Source of the DNA: Poronia punctata
Lineage: Eukaryota > Ascomycota > Sordariomycetes > Xylariales > Xylariaceae
Direction: 5' to 3'
NCBI GenBank assembly: GCA_022579005.1
Contig: MU401608.1
Coordinates: 31,804-95,803, forward strand
Length of the DNA: 64,000 nucleotides
Shown: positions 36,840-49,905 of the stretch, one piece after another
Layout of the letters: each line of letters begins with the position of its first letter
How positions within the stretch are numbered: position 1 is the stretch's first letter
Program-made: the position numbers and the translations under genes
The notes under the pieces: model-generated
The model's database searches: none
What the model saw: the letters and a program-made list of their open reading frames with translations, nothing else
What the model was told of the DNA's origin: nothing

Positions 36840-39400
36840 TAGTATTGCTTTGCTATATAAAATTAAAGCAGTGCTTTATAAAGCATAATAAGCTAAAAGC
36901 ATTTTAATTTTTACGCTACTAAAAAACAAAGTTATTAAAGTCTTATAAATACGCTTTAAAAACAAGGTTTTAAAAAAAGCAAGCTTACTATATTATAATA
37001 TATAGTTTATAGTTAAAAAGCCTAAAAAAGGCCTACGCTTTATTAACTTAGCTACTAAGCTTAATGCTATTATTATTTAAAACGCTATTTTATTACAAAG
37101 CTATAATAAGTTTATAAAAAAATTTACTATATACGTTATTATATTAGTTAGTAACTTATTTTTTAACTATAATTAAATTAATTTTTTTATTTATAGCTAT
37201 GCTTTAATTATATTTAATACTTTGCTTAGGTTACTTTAAATAATAACTTTGCTATAAGGCTATATAAACTTTGTTGCTTAGTTTTTATATATTATTATAT
37301 AAGTCCTTTTTAATATTGCCTTTTAAAAATGCAAGCCCTTTTTTAATAATATAAAAATTAAAAGCCTTATATTATACTATAATAATTAAAAAGTTATTTT
37401 TAAAATTAAGCAATATGTTTTAAAGTATTTAAAAAATATTAATGCTACGCTTTTTAACTTAAAACTAGCTAGTTTTACTTTAAGTGCTATAAAAAGCAAA
37501 TAATGTTATTAATTTATAAAGATTATTAAGTTTATATATAAAATATATAAAAAAAAGCTTATTAGTATAAAGGTTATTAAAATTAAAAAATAGCCTATAT
37601 ATAAAAACATTATAAATATTAAAGCTTTTTTTAAAGTTATTGTTTACTATAAAATATAAATTAAAAACTACTTTTAAATTTATATACTTTTTATTACTTT
37701 TTTATAAAAAAATATAGCTTTTATTTAAAAAAATAAGTAATAATAATTTATAAATTAGTTAAAACTTGCTTTAATTAACGCACTGCTTTTAGTTATTATT
37801 AACTATAAAAGTAAGCAAATTTACTTTTAAACTAATGCTTTTAAAACTAAATAAAAATATGTTCTAGCTTAAAAGGTAAATAAAAAAATTAAGCTAGCTT
37901 AATATAAGTTAAAATATTAAAAAAGCTTTAAGTTAAACTATAACGCTATAAAAAAAAAAGCTTTTAACGTTATTAAGTTATTAAAGCGCTTATAAAACTA
38001 CTTTTATAATATATAATTTATTTTAAAAACTAATATAAAAGTTTTAATTGCTTAGCTAAATAATAAGTTCTTTACTTTTTTAAATATAGTTTTTACTTAG
38101 TAAATCTTATATATTAAAATGTTTAACTTTAAGCTTTATTATATACTAAAAAAAAAATATATAGCTATAAATAGCTTATTTTAGCAACTTTAAAAGCTTA
38201 TTAATAATAATAATAATAAGTAAAAAGGTAACGTAAAGCAATTTATTAATACTTAGCTTAGCGCTATATTTATAAACGTTAATATAATTTAAGCTAACTT
38301 ATAAACAAGCGCAAATAAAGCCTTAAAACCTAATTGTAAGTTATTTACTTTTAGTTACTTAATTTAGCTTATTAAGCTGCTGCTAAAGCTTATAGTTTAA
38401 TAAACTTAAAAAAGTTAAAAGATTGCTTAATTTTTTATTACTAATATTGTTTTAAAACGTTATAATAACAAATATAAATAAAAAAAGTTTAAAAATTATA
38501 TATATTAATACTTTATATATAATAATACTTTATAAAAACAAGCAACTTAGCATTTTACTTTTAAGCAATATGTTAATTTTTTTAAAAAGCACAAGTTAAT
38601 TATTTAAAAAATCTACTTAGCCTTTAGCTATAAAAAAATTAACTTAGTAATTTAACAAATTTTATAATTTTATTACTAGCTTAACCTTGTTAAAAATGTT
38701 TACTTAGTAACTAAGTTTTATTTTAACTATTAAAAGTTATAAAGTAGCTTGCTTAAAAAACAATATTAGTATAATATTTTTATTAGCTTTTTATGCTTAT
38801 AAGTTATTAATATTTAAACTATGCTATTTTATAAAAATTTTTTTACTTTAATTAAAGCACAATATAAACAAATAATTTTTTTTAAAGCTAAAGCTTTTTA
38901 GCAAGTAAACTTTAAGTTAATATTTAAGTTCTTTTATAAATATATAGCATACTACTATAATAGCGCGCTATATATTAAGTATAATAATAAAAGTAAATTT
39001 AAAAAAAAAGTTATTATAGTAGCTAAGCACTTTAAATATTATATAGCTTATAAGCTAGCTTACTATTTTTAAGCACAAGGCTTTATTAAAAGTAAGCACT
39101 GCTTAATTAAAATAATGCTTATAAAAGTAACTAATAAAACTAAAAAAAACTAGCTAAATTATTTAAGCTTTGCTATTTTAGCAAACAACGTTACTATTTA
39201 ATATTATAAGTATAGCTTATATAAACTAGTTTATAAACGTTTACTTATTTTATTAATTAAAAATATTATGCTAACATAGCAAGTATTATAGTAAGATTTA
39301 GTTTTTAATTATATTAATTTAGTAGCGTTAAAAGTAAAGCAGCTAAAATATTATATAAAAAATGTTAAACGTATAAAGGAAATTATTACGCTAAAATAAA
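36840..39400 (+). pseudogene. Gypsy copy 1: degenerate pol (reverse transcriptase, RNase H, integrase)
   Basis: At 37015-37068 the plus strand reads KKPKKGLRFINLATKLNA, a well-known stretch of the gypsy RT palm/fingers. Further on, TLL*GYINFVA (about 37246) matches the region usually read T-LPQG-TNSVA, and SPFFNNI at 37334-37354 occupies the place of the F-DDI catalytic box, with both aspartates mutated to Asn. An LIAQLN-like segment near 38040 fits the RNase H/connection region. At 39061-39099 the frame reads YYF*AQGFIKSKH, the mutated form of the integrase H-P-Q-A-Q-G motif. G-to-A and C-to-T changes have created most stops. No function remains. Confidence 0.88.
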
Positions 39401-39849
39401 AAAACAATGCAAACTAATAAAATTAATAAAATACTTATAAAATCTAGCTTAAAATATACGTTAGTAACCTTGTGCTTTTATTTAACATTTTTTTTAAAAT
39501 TAATAAAAGTAATAATAAAAAGCTTTTATATTAATAAAATAAGCTATACTAAATTACTAAAGCTATAAGTAATGTACGCTATAAGCTTACTAAAATAAAT
39601 AAACAATAGCTATATAGCTGCTATCTTATAAAACAGCTTTAAGCTTTTTATAAAAATAATAAAAAATACTAAGTACTAAAAAACTTTAACTTAAACCCTT
39701 AAACTATTAAAAGTATTTTTTAAAAAAATAAACTTATTAATAAGCTAAACTTAAAACTTTTAATAATAAACAATAACTTTGCTTTAAATCTTTATAAAAA
39801 CTATAATTATATTAATAGCTTTTTTAAACTAATAAATATTAATATAGTA

Positions 39850-42800
39850 GCTATTAATAACGTTTATAGGTTTAGTATAACGTAAAATTAACTAAATACT
39901 TTTATTTATAATATATCTTTTTTTTAAAAGCTTAGCTAGCACTACTTATTTAATAAATTTTTATTTTTAGCTTTTTAGTTTTATATTGCTTTAAAAAAAA
40001 ATAGTAAGGTAACTTTATAATATAAACATTATGCTAGCTTTTTACTTTTAGAGGCCTTTTATTTATATTCTTTTTTTTTTAAACCTATTACTAATTTCTT
40101 TTAATTTTATTGTTTTTAAATATTTCCTTTATTTATATATTAAAATTAATAACTTGCTTTTAAAAAATATAGCAATAATACTTTCCCTATTTTCTATATT
40201 GCCTAAAATAAAAAGTATGCCTTGCTGCCTTTAACTATCTTTTTTAATATTTCTATTTAATATTTTAAAACATATGTTTTTATTTTATTTTTTATATAAA
40301 TTAACACAATGCCTAATCTTCTTAAATATTTTTTTTATTTCTTTGCTTTTTTTTTTTTTATTTTATATATAGTTACTAAAATTTCCCTTTTAAGCTTTAT
40401 TTAGTAAACTGTTTATATATTAACTATATAAGCTTTTTTAACAACAATATAAATATTAGCTTATATGCTTTAAAGTTTACAATAAATATAAAGCCCTTAG
40501 TTAAATTAGACGCTATAAGTTGCTATATTTTAAAAAGCAAATTAATTGCATTATAATAAGTATAAAATGCGCTTTAGACTATAAACGCGCAGTTGCTATA
40601 AAAACTACCTTAAAGTTTTAAATTAAAAATATACTTAAAAAACAGCTATATACCTAAGCAAGTGTTTATATTTAATTTAATAAAACGCTTTTTACAGCAT
40701 ATATAAAAAACAACATTTAAGCAACTTATTTATTAAATTAAAAAAGCCTTATATTAACGTTAGTTTTATAATAAACGTATAAAATATTTACTTTATAGTT
40801 TGCTGTTTTTACTTTTAATATAAACAAGCTTTAAGTTAAAGTTTTCCTTTTTTGCTAAAGCTTTTATAAGCTTAACAATATATTTTAAAGCACTACTAGC
40901 AATATAAAAAAACAAGTAAACTAGCTAGCAAACATAATGCTTTTAAGCAATACTACTAACAACTTTAATTTTTAAAGCTTTAAGCATTTTTTATATATTA
41001 GCACTTATTTAATTAATAAAAAGTTAATATAATACTTTTACTTTTTACTATTTAAAACTAAAAACGGTTTTTTTGTTTTTTTTTATAACTAGCTAAGCTT
41101 TGCTTATTTTCTTAGCTAAGCTTAGCAACTACTTTTTATAAGCAATATTAATACTAAGGTTTTTATTAATTATACAGTTTACGTTAACATTGCCTTTATT
41201 TGTCCTTTTAAGTCTTAAAGTATTTATAATAAGGCATAGCGTTAATTTTAAAATAAAAAAGCAATAAAAAATATTTAAAGACTTAAAAAAAAAGCAGCAA
41301 AAAATATTTAAAAACTTAAAAAAAAAGCAAAAAAGTAAAAAAAAGAAAAGCTAGCTTTTTAATACTTTTCTTACTGCTTTTTTAGCAAAAGCTTACGTTA
41401 GCTTAATAAATTATAAACAATATATAACTTTAAGTTGCTACTAATAAGCTAGCCTTATAAAAATTGTTTAATTTAATAAGCAAACATTTAAAAATTATAA
41501 GTGCATTATAATAATTTATACTTATAGCTTTAAGCACTTAATAAAGCAAAATTTATTAAGTTTTTTTACTTTAATTTATTATAAAAAAAACTTAAAAAAA
41601 ATACTTACTATAATTCTATTTGCTTATAGCATGCTATACTTATAAAAAACAGCTTACAAACTTACTTTTATTTTTTTAATCTGTTTTTATACTTATACTT
41701 TTTTTTTTTTTTTTAAAAACTTTTATTTTTACTTTTTTATTTTTAATTTGCCTAGTATTACCGTCTACTTTATATATTTAATTTATTACCTTTACGCTAT
41801 AGTAAACTAAATCTTAGTGCTTAAAAAGCTAGCCTTATAAAAGCTTTTAGCTTTTATTTATTTTTAAAAACCTTTATCTGCGCTTATAAGTATTTAGCAA
41901 GCTTACTTTAAGCGTATTAACTTATTACTAAGCTATATAAAACTATAAAAATTTCTAAGCAGCAAAAATATTAACAATAATAAAATTAACCGCTTACTTT
42001 TTAATAAAAAGTGCTTAGATTTTATTTTTTAAAAAACATAGCAAAAAAAAACATTTAGCTTCTAGCTTAGCATACTAGTTAAACACTACTACTATAAATA
42101 GCTTTTAAGCAGCAAAATTATAGCAGGCATTTGCTTAATTTTAAAAAACTAACTTAATATTCTAATTAAAAACACGTTTAGCTAAGCTATAAGCATATTT
42201 TAAAACCCTTTACCTAAGTCCTTTAACAGCTACTTAAAAAAACAATTATAACAACAATTTAAAAAAAATATAATTAATATAAAGCTTTTAGTTCTAAGAA
42301 AACATATTAGCAGCAATTACTAAATTCTTATTATAATTAAGCTTTACTAGCAAAAAGCCTATATATTTAACTTAATAAGCTAGGCCCCTACTTTTAAACA
42401 TACGCAAGCAATAAAGCTCTTAGTAAACATTTAGCTATTAAAAACATATAAAGCTTTTAAACATTTTAGTTTCTTTTTTTTTTATAATTAAAGTAATAGT
42501 TAGTTATATAAATATCTTTACCTTACAGCCCTAATTACTTTTATTAAAGCTTTAAATAATATAATTAACTTAACGCTTAACTAAGCTTTTAAAGTAAACT
42601 TATTAGTATTTATTTTATTAGTTATATAGTTAGCAACTAAATATAAAGTTACATTAAAATAAAAAAGCCTAGTACTTATATTAGCTATACCTTAACAAGC
42701 TTTGCTAACTTTACTAACTATACTATTTATGCTTAACTTAATAATTTTTAATACCTTTATTAAGTTAGCTTAAGATCTAGATTTTAAAAGATTACTTACT

Positions 42801-44370
42801 AAAATATATACTATATAGCTATACAAAAGCGCACTTACTTTTTTATAAACAAAGCAAATCTTTAATTTTAATATTAATATTTTATACTTTATAAAACTAA
42901 ATATTAATAGCTTTTATAGCTTTATAAACTTATATAATAAAAATAGCAACATAATATAGTACTAATATAAGCTAAAGCACTTAATTAATATAGCGCTTAA
43001 AATTTGCTGCTAAAAGTAGCTTACTAATAAAAAAGTAGCAATTACTATAAAACATTTTATAAAAAGCTATTATTTTAACTTTTGCTTTAAGTACTTTATT
43101 ATAGCTATTAAACCTATATAAAAAGTTTATTTTATAAAAACTTAAGCTTAAAACAAAGTTACTTATAATTTATAGTAAAAAGCTAGTATTTATAAACAAA
43201 TGCTAGCTTATTTTATTTTAAAGTATTATAAAAAGCTTTATTAGTATACTATAATAGTTAATTATAATTAAAAAGCAGCGTTTATTATTAATAATTTAAA
43301 TATATTTAAATAAAGTACTAAGCATATTAAAAAAAAATTGCACTAAGTATACTTAACTATTTTTAACATATTGCTTACTTTAAAACACGTTATAATAGTG
43401 CCCTTGTTAATATAATATAAAGGCTAAAAATATAAAATGCTTAGCATTATTTATATAGTTTACTTGTTTAAAGTTTTAAACTAGCTTACTTTTTTAACTA
43501 CTAGCACTTATAATAATTATTAACTTTAAAATATAGCTACTTTATTAACAGCACTTAAAACTATAGCTAAAATTTATTTTATTAAATAAAAAACTATATT
43601 AGCAAAGCCGGATTAACAAAAAGCCTTATAATTTTAAACCTTTATAATAACTATAACTAAGTTTACTAAATTAAATATATAAAGTACTTTAAAAGCTTTA
43701 CTATAATTTTTAGCTAGTATAGTTTTAATTACTTTTTTATAAAAAAATACTAAAATAATAAGCACTTTATTTAAAATATTAACAGTATGCTTATTAAGCA
43801 AAGAGCTTTTTATTAATAGCAGTTATAACTAAGGTTTAGAAGTTCTGCTAGCTAAAAAGCTTTAAAAAAAAGCACAACAGCATTTAACTTATTATAAGCT
43901 TTACAGCCTTTTTATAAAAGTAAAAAAGTATATACTTAGATTTACTATTAAAAATATTATATTATAGCAATATTAGTAAAGTATACTAAAGCAATTTGCT
44001 ACTAATATAAGTTTAAGTTTAGCTACTGCTTTATATTATAAAGTTAATAAGACTTTTTTTTAGTATACAACTTGCTTTTAGCTTATTTATTTTTACAAAT
44101 AAAAAGGTTAAGCATAGTACTGCGCAAATATAGTAGCTTTTAACGCTATAATAGCTAAAGCAAAGTCTTAGCAGCTAAAGCAAGCTACTATTAAAGCTAG
44201 TAATAGGCAATTTTAATAAATAAGACCTTTAATAGCCTTAAATAGCTATAAAAGGCCTATTAAACAATAAAACAACAAAGTATTATATTAATTTTACTAA
44301 GAAAAAAAGTTTTTATAATGCGTTAATTTATTTTAGCTTTAAAATGCTAAAGACAGCGACCTTTTTAGCT
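39850..44370 (+). other. Gypsy copy 1: extra 4.5-kb segment between integrase and 3' LTR
   Basis: Fungal gypsy elements usually reach the 3' LTR soon after integrase and an optional chromodomain. Here about 5.3 kb separates the integrase AQG motif (about 39,075) from the LTR, and about 4.5 kb of that is unexplained. The inverted copy has the same spacing (about 63,380 to 58,102, also about 5.3 kb) and recognisable homology throughout, for example near 41,400/61,070 and 43,800/58,650. The segment is therefore native to the element. I cannot read a protein family in either orientation. Confidence 0.7.
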
Positions 44371-44378
44371 AGAAAAGA
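44371..44378 (+). other. Polypurine tract of gypsy copy 1
   Basis: AGAAAAGA ends one base before the 3' LTR starts at 44380. Copy 2 has the matching purine run immediately before its 3' LTR (on the minus strand near 58104-58112). Position, purity and conservation in both copies fit the primer site for plus-strand synthesis. Confidence 0.6.
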
Positions 44379-44379
44379 T

Positions 44380-44689
44380 TATAATATAATTAGTATATAT
44401 GCTAGTTACGCTTTACGTTATAAGGTAGCTATAAAACTAAAAGGGGCTAGCTTGATTTTTATTTCTATATATATAGCTATTATTTTCGCGTTGCTTTCTA
44501 AACCTAGATACTTAGCTATTTATTGTATATATAATATACTAAGTTATGCTTTTTAGGATACCTTTATAAAGCTGTAATTAATGCAAAGCCCTTAAAACCT
44601 AGTTAATGCGTCTACTCTAGCTAGACCTTTTTTAGTGTGAAGTTAGAGTAATTTTTGGAAATCTTTAATTTTTATTGCAATATACTGCT
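44380..44689 (+). repeat. 3' LTR of gypsy copy 1
   Basis: This 310-bp repeat starts TATAATA (from TGTAATA) and ends TATTGCA. Its last third retains more C and G than the other two LTR copies (for example TCTACTCTAGCTAGACC near 44611-44627). The 70-codon open frame at 44344-44556 straddles its left end and is an accident of this better preservation. Confidence 0.92.
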
Positions 44690-47600
44690 AGTATTTAAAA
44701 CTTTATTAACGCAGTTATAATATAATTTTAATAACTATACTAAGTTTTTTTCTTTTTAAAGCTTTTAGCATAGTAGCTATTTTTTTTTTAAAATAATATA
44801 TAAGCAAAGTATACTTGTTAATATAATATAAAGCTATAGCAAGTTAAATATGCTTTTTATTAAGCAGTTTTGCTTATATAACTTAGTTATATTATTAGTT
44901 TTTTTTTAATTACTTAAATAGCTTTTTTTTATTTTATTTAAAAAGGTTTTATATTACGTAGTTTAACTATATAATTAGTAATTAGTATATTTAGTACTAT
45001 ATTAATATGTTTTTAATACTAGCTAAATAAGTATACGTTTATAATGCTTAAAAATATAAAAATATAGTAATATAGTAATAGTATATATGCTTTAAATATA
45101 CTAATAAAAAAATAATTATTTATATTTTAGCTTTTTATACTTTAATAAGGTATATAATGTTATTTTTTTTTATATAAAGTACTATGCTGTTTTTAAATAA
45201 ATATATATAGCAGTATATATAAAAAAAAAAAAAGTATATAAGTATTTTTAAATAAGTTTTTATTAGTAATGTAGTTTACTTAGTAAAAATAGTATATAGT
45301 ATACGTTTTTTTTTTAATTTTTAAGTTGCTTAAAGTATAGTATATAAATATATATGCTTAAAAGTAACTAAAAAAAAAACAAGCTTTATATTATATACTT
45401 AAAATAATATAAGCAATAGCTTAAATATTTTAAAACGCTTTAAGTATTATATAATATAAGTTAGTTTAAAGTTATAAGGCTTTATAAATATATTAAATAC
45501 TAAATATAAAAAGTAACGTAAGTTATTAAGTTATTATTAGTATATATAGTTATATAGCTTTTATATATATATATAATAATATATAGTATAATGTATTAAA
45601 GTGTTTTTTTAGTATATGTATATATATACTTTAATAAAAATTTAAAAAAGTATTGCATATTATAAGTAGTTTATAAATAAATTTTTATATATTTAACAAA
45701 TTTTTTTTTACTTTATATATATATTTTAGTTTAAATATATTAATTTATATAAGTATATAATTTTTTTTTAAGTTAGTATATAAGGTTTTAAGCTAAACGC
45801 TTTTAATTAAAGCTTTTAGTATATATAATAGCTATAAAAGTAGTAAAAAAAAAGCAAAATATATATATAAAAGTAAAAATATATATAATTAAAATAATAT
45901 ATAAGTTTTTATAGTTTAAGCGCTATATTTATATTTAATAACTTATTTTTTATATAAATTTAATAGTTTGCTAGTTTTAATATTAAATAATGCTTTTATT
46001 TAATTTATAATTTAGTTTACTTTTAAAATTAAAAGTTAAGATTTTTTATTATATTATATAATATATTATATAAGTGTTTTATTTATTAAAAAGCTTGCTA
46101 TAATAAAAAGTTTATATAGTAAGTATTTTATTAATTTAATTAAAGCAAAATAGTTAAATAAAATATTAATAAAAAAAAGTTTTGCTATATTGCTAAAGTT
46201 ATTAATTAGTATAAAAAGTACTGCGTTATAAAATAGTTAAATAATAATAATAATAAAAAAAAAACTAATTATTATTTAAACTATTTAATAAAAATTATTA
46301 TACTATTGCTATTAACTTTAATATAATAAATAAAGCATCTTTATAGTAATAATTTTTAATATTATAATTAAGTTATAGTAAACTTTTAAACTTTAAACTT
46401 TTATACGTTTTTATTAGCTATATTTTCTATTTATATTTAAAATAAGTTTTTTTTATTGTTTTTATTTCTTATTTTGTTTATAATATTATTATACTTTTAT
46501 ATAAAAGCTTTTAAAACAATACACTTTTTTTTGCTTAAAATAGTACTTTTTATACTAAATCTAGCTTTGCTATTATGTTTTTTTTTAATTTTAAGCTTTT
46601 TTTTAATTTTTATTTTTTTTTTAACTTTAAGTTCTTTTTTTATATTTTTTGCTTTTTTATTTTTAGCAGCGTTATTTTTAGTTTTATTATCTTTATTATT
46701 TAAACTTATAGTAATAAAGTAAATATATTATTATAGCTACGCATTTTAAATATAAGCTAAATATATATTATTATTAATTAAATAATATATAAAGTAGCTA
46801 CTAAAAAAATTTAAGCTAGCATAATTTTTATATTAATTATAGTAGTTTATAATAATATTTTTAGTAATATAAATTAAAAAAGCGTAAAAGTATATTTAGT
46901 TGCTACAAAGTTTATATATAAACTATTAAATATTTTTTATACTAGTATTATTATATAAACTAATATAAATATAAAAAGTTTTAAATAAAAGTTTTAAAAC
47001 TTTTTATTTTATATTTTATATATTTTAGTTAATTTATAATATTATATTAGCTATATTAAAATAACTTATACTATTTACTATTTTAAGTAGCATAGCCTAA
47101 ATATTTAGCATATTTTAAATTTTTAAATATACGTTGCTATATTTAATAATAATAAGCAATTTGCTTTTATTAAAACGCACTATACTAAAAAAGTTTAAAG
47201 TTTATAATTAAAAAAAAAAAGCTATATTAAATTAGTTAGTAGTAAATATGCTTATATTTAAGTTTAATAGTAATTAAATGTTTATATAAAATAGTATTTA
47301 GTTAAAGTTAAAAGCTGCGTAAATTAAATAAGAAAATATAAATATATATGTTTATATAAGTTATATATATACTAAGTTTTTTATTATAAAAAATTATAAG
47401 TATATAGGTAATATATATTTATATATATGCGCAGCTTTTTATATACTATAATAAAAAAATATAATTATAAAATTAATATAATATAATAAGTAAGTAAAAT
47501 ATAATAATAGCGCTAAAGTTAGTAATAAAAGTGTTAATATAAAAAAGTTAGTTTAAAAAGTAAATATAAAAAAGTATATTTTATATAATAAAATAAAAAT

Positions 47601-48252
47601 ATAAAAACTTATATTTATTAATAGCGTTTTTTATTAGTTAAGTTATATAAAATATTAGTATTTTATACTTTTATATTTTTTATTTACTTAAAATTTAAAT
47701 TTAGTAGTAATTATTATAAATATATTATTATATAAGCAGTAGCTAGTATTTTTAAGCATATTTTAATTTATAATCTAAAAATTTATTTTTATATATATTA
47801 TAGCTTAAAAAAATAATAAAATAAGTAGTTTAGTTTTAATGTTTTTTTTTTACTATTTACAATATTATTTATTTAGTAATATTATATTTTTTTTTAAATA
47901 TATATATAATAATATAGTTATTACTTATATGCTAGCTATTGTTTTAAGTTTTTAATAAATATATAAATGCTAAAATATTTAAGCAATAAAAGTATAAAAT
48001 ATAAAAATAATAAAGTGTTTAAAGCATTGTTTTTTTTAATTTTAGCTATAGCAGCTTTTTTTTTATATTAGTTTGCTATAATAATAGCAATTTTTAATAT
48101 TTACTTATTTTTTTAAGTTAAAGCGTGTTTATATAAGTTTTTTATAGTTTTATTAAAAAGTATATAAAATATTAAGCTTTAAAGCTATTTACTTTATTAT
48201 TTTTTATTTTTGTTTTAGTAGTAAAAAAGTAATTTTTTTTTATTTTATTACT
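44690..48252. other. Degraded AT-rich sequence between gypsy copy 1 and the tandem array
   Basis: No LTR, coding motif or paired repeat was recognised. The 88-codon frame at 46456-46722 is almost pure Leu/Phe/Ile and reflects T-rich sequence, not a membrane protein. Confidence 0.4.
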
Positions 48253-48606
48253 ATTATTTTTATTTATAAAGTTACTTAAACTATAAAAGTTATTTAGTTC
48301 TTTAAACTTATTTAAACTTAAAAAGTTTTTTAAACTTAAATAGTTATTTTAATATTAAAAAATCTTTAAACTAATAAAGTTAGTTATATATATAAAGTTT
48401 TTTAAATATAAAAAGTTATTAAAATTTATAAAGTTATTAAAACTTAAAAAGTTATTAAAAACTACTTACTTATTTAAAATTAAAAAGCTATTTAAATTAA
48501 TAAAGTTGCTTAGCTTTATATAGTTAATTAAGTTTAATAAGTTTTTAAAACTTATAAACTTATTTATATTTTAATAGTTACTTTAGCTTAAAAAGTTATA
48601 TGTACA
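48253..48606. repeat. 18-bp-period tandem array (about 19-20 units)
   Basis: Units follow the pattern GTTATTTAAACTTAAAAA and start every 18 bp exactly: 48271, 48289, 48307, 48325, 48343, 48361, 48379 and onward to 48595, with one earlier weak unit at 48253. I found no indel in the series. Because 18 is divisible by three, the array keeps frame. On the minus strand it reads as a hexapeptide repeat of type N-F-L/I-S-L-N/K with only a few stops; on the plus strand a frame of type L-F-K-L-K-K is nearly as open. It may be the relic of a protein repeat or a minisatellite that was then mutated. Confidence 0.88.
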
Positions 48607-49001
48607 TAGTATATTATATATATAGTAGCTATATTACTTTGCTTGTTTACTTTAAAAAGAAAAAAAGTATAAAGTATTATTTAGTTTAGCAATTAAAATA
48701 GTAAATAGTAAAAAAAACCGGCTTAAAAACAAAAACGTTATAGTAACTACTTTAAAATAAAATATTATATTTTTTATAGTAAGTAGTATATAAAAAAGTA
48801 TATGCTTAAATATATATAAAAAATCTTTAAAAAGCTATTAAGTTAAGCTAAGTTAACTTTGCTAACTTAATATATATAACTATAGGCCTTTTAAAAAAAT
48901 AGTAGGCTATAAACATCTTATAAAAGTAAAAATAAATAGTAAAAAAAATAATTATTATTATTAATATAAAAAAGCTATTAAGTAATTATTATTACTTTTA
49001 C

Positions 49002-49905
49002 TATAAAAAGCTAAGCATAGTAATAGTTTTAGTTTTAAACTTTTAAATATAAACTAAACTAACTTTGCTTTACTTTTTAGTTTATATTTACTTTTAAAGC
49101 TTATTAATCTTTTTAGCTTTATATTTTTAAATTTTTAACTTATTATGTTTTTTTTGCTTGTTTATAAATTTATAAGCGTTATTTAAAGATTTTAAAATAG
49201 TATTAAGCTTTTATTTAAAAAGCAAGGTTGACTTTAACTTATAAAACTATTATTATAGCAGTTTTTTTTTTTTTAACAATTACCTTTATAGTTACTTTTA
49301 GCTTTAATTTTTTTTTTTTTTATAAGCTTTAAAAAAAATAAATTTTTAGTTTTTTATTAATAAAGCACTATTTCTTTATAGGTTTTATATTTAACTATAA
49401 TATATGTTGCTAAGTAATATAACTTAAAAAAATAAATATAATATAATTTAAACTTTTGTTATTTTTTTTAGCTTTTTTATAATATGTTTTTTTTATAACT
49501 TTTTTTAACTTTTTAAAATGCTAGCTTTTTTATAATTTATATTAGATTTTTTATTTTATATTTTTAAATATAAGCTATAGTTATTAAAGTAGTAAAAATA
49601 CTAAGCTAAAAAATAAATACTAGTTAATAGCTGTTTTATATTATTATTTCTTTTATAAGCAACTTTAGTACTATAATTTATTGCTTTTTTATTTTTATTA
49701 TTAGTATTTTTACTTAGTAACCTTAAAGTATAATGTTTATATTAGTTAGCTTGTTTTGCTTAAAAATAAGCTAAGCATGCTTTATTATAAAGTGTAGTTG
49801 CTAACTAGTAAATATTAAAAAAAAACAATATAAAAACTAAAATATTGCAACAATTATTATACTAAAAAATGTTATAATTTTTAAAATAAACAAAAAAAGC
49901 TAAAA
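49002..49905 (+). repeat. Left inverted arm
   Basis: It pairs with 51245-52150. Shared islands include the outer end, ACTAAACTAACTTTGC (about 49053), GCATGCTTTATTATA (about 49777) and a run of A followed by CAAT (about 49830). The inner end is uncertain by some tens of bases because mutation has blurred it. Confidence 0.75.

Larger units (their letters stand above)
31720..44689 (+). mobile_element. Degenerate 13-kb gypsy-type LTR retrotransposon (copy 1, complete)
   Basis: Two direct 310-bp repeats (31720-32029 and 44380-44689) bound 12,350 bp of internal DNA that carries, in gypsy order on the plus strand, relics of reverse transcriptase, RNase H and integrase (about 36.8-39.4 kb). The LTRs have 7-bp inverted ends of type TGTAATA...TATTACA. 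A purine run AGAAAAGA (44371-44378) sits directly before the 3' LTR, as expected for a polypurine tract. The order RT, RNase H, integrase identifies gypsy (Metaviridae-like), not copia. The element is dead: stops interrupt every frame. It is about twice the usual size of fungal gypsy elements (6-8 kb), with long unassigned segments before RT and after integrase. Confidence 0.9.

Noticed and set aside
44344..44556. 70-codon plus-strand frame in the AT-rich block
   Set aside because: It straddles the end of the retroelement internal region and its 3' LTR and is open only because this LTR is less mutated.
46456..46722. 88-codon hydrophobic frame resembling a membrane protein
   Set aside because: Nearly all Leu, Phe and Ile, as expected from T-rich mutated DNA; no conserved motif.
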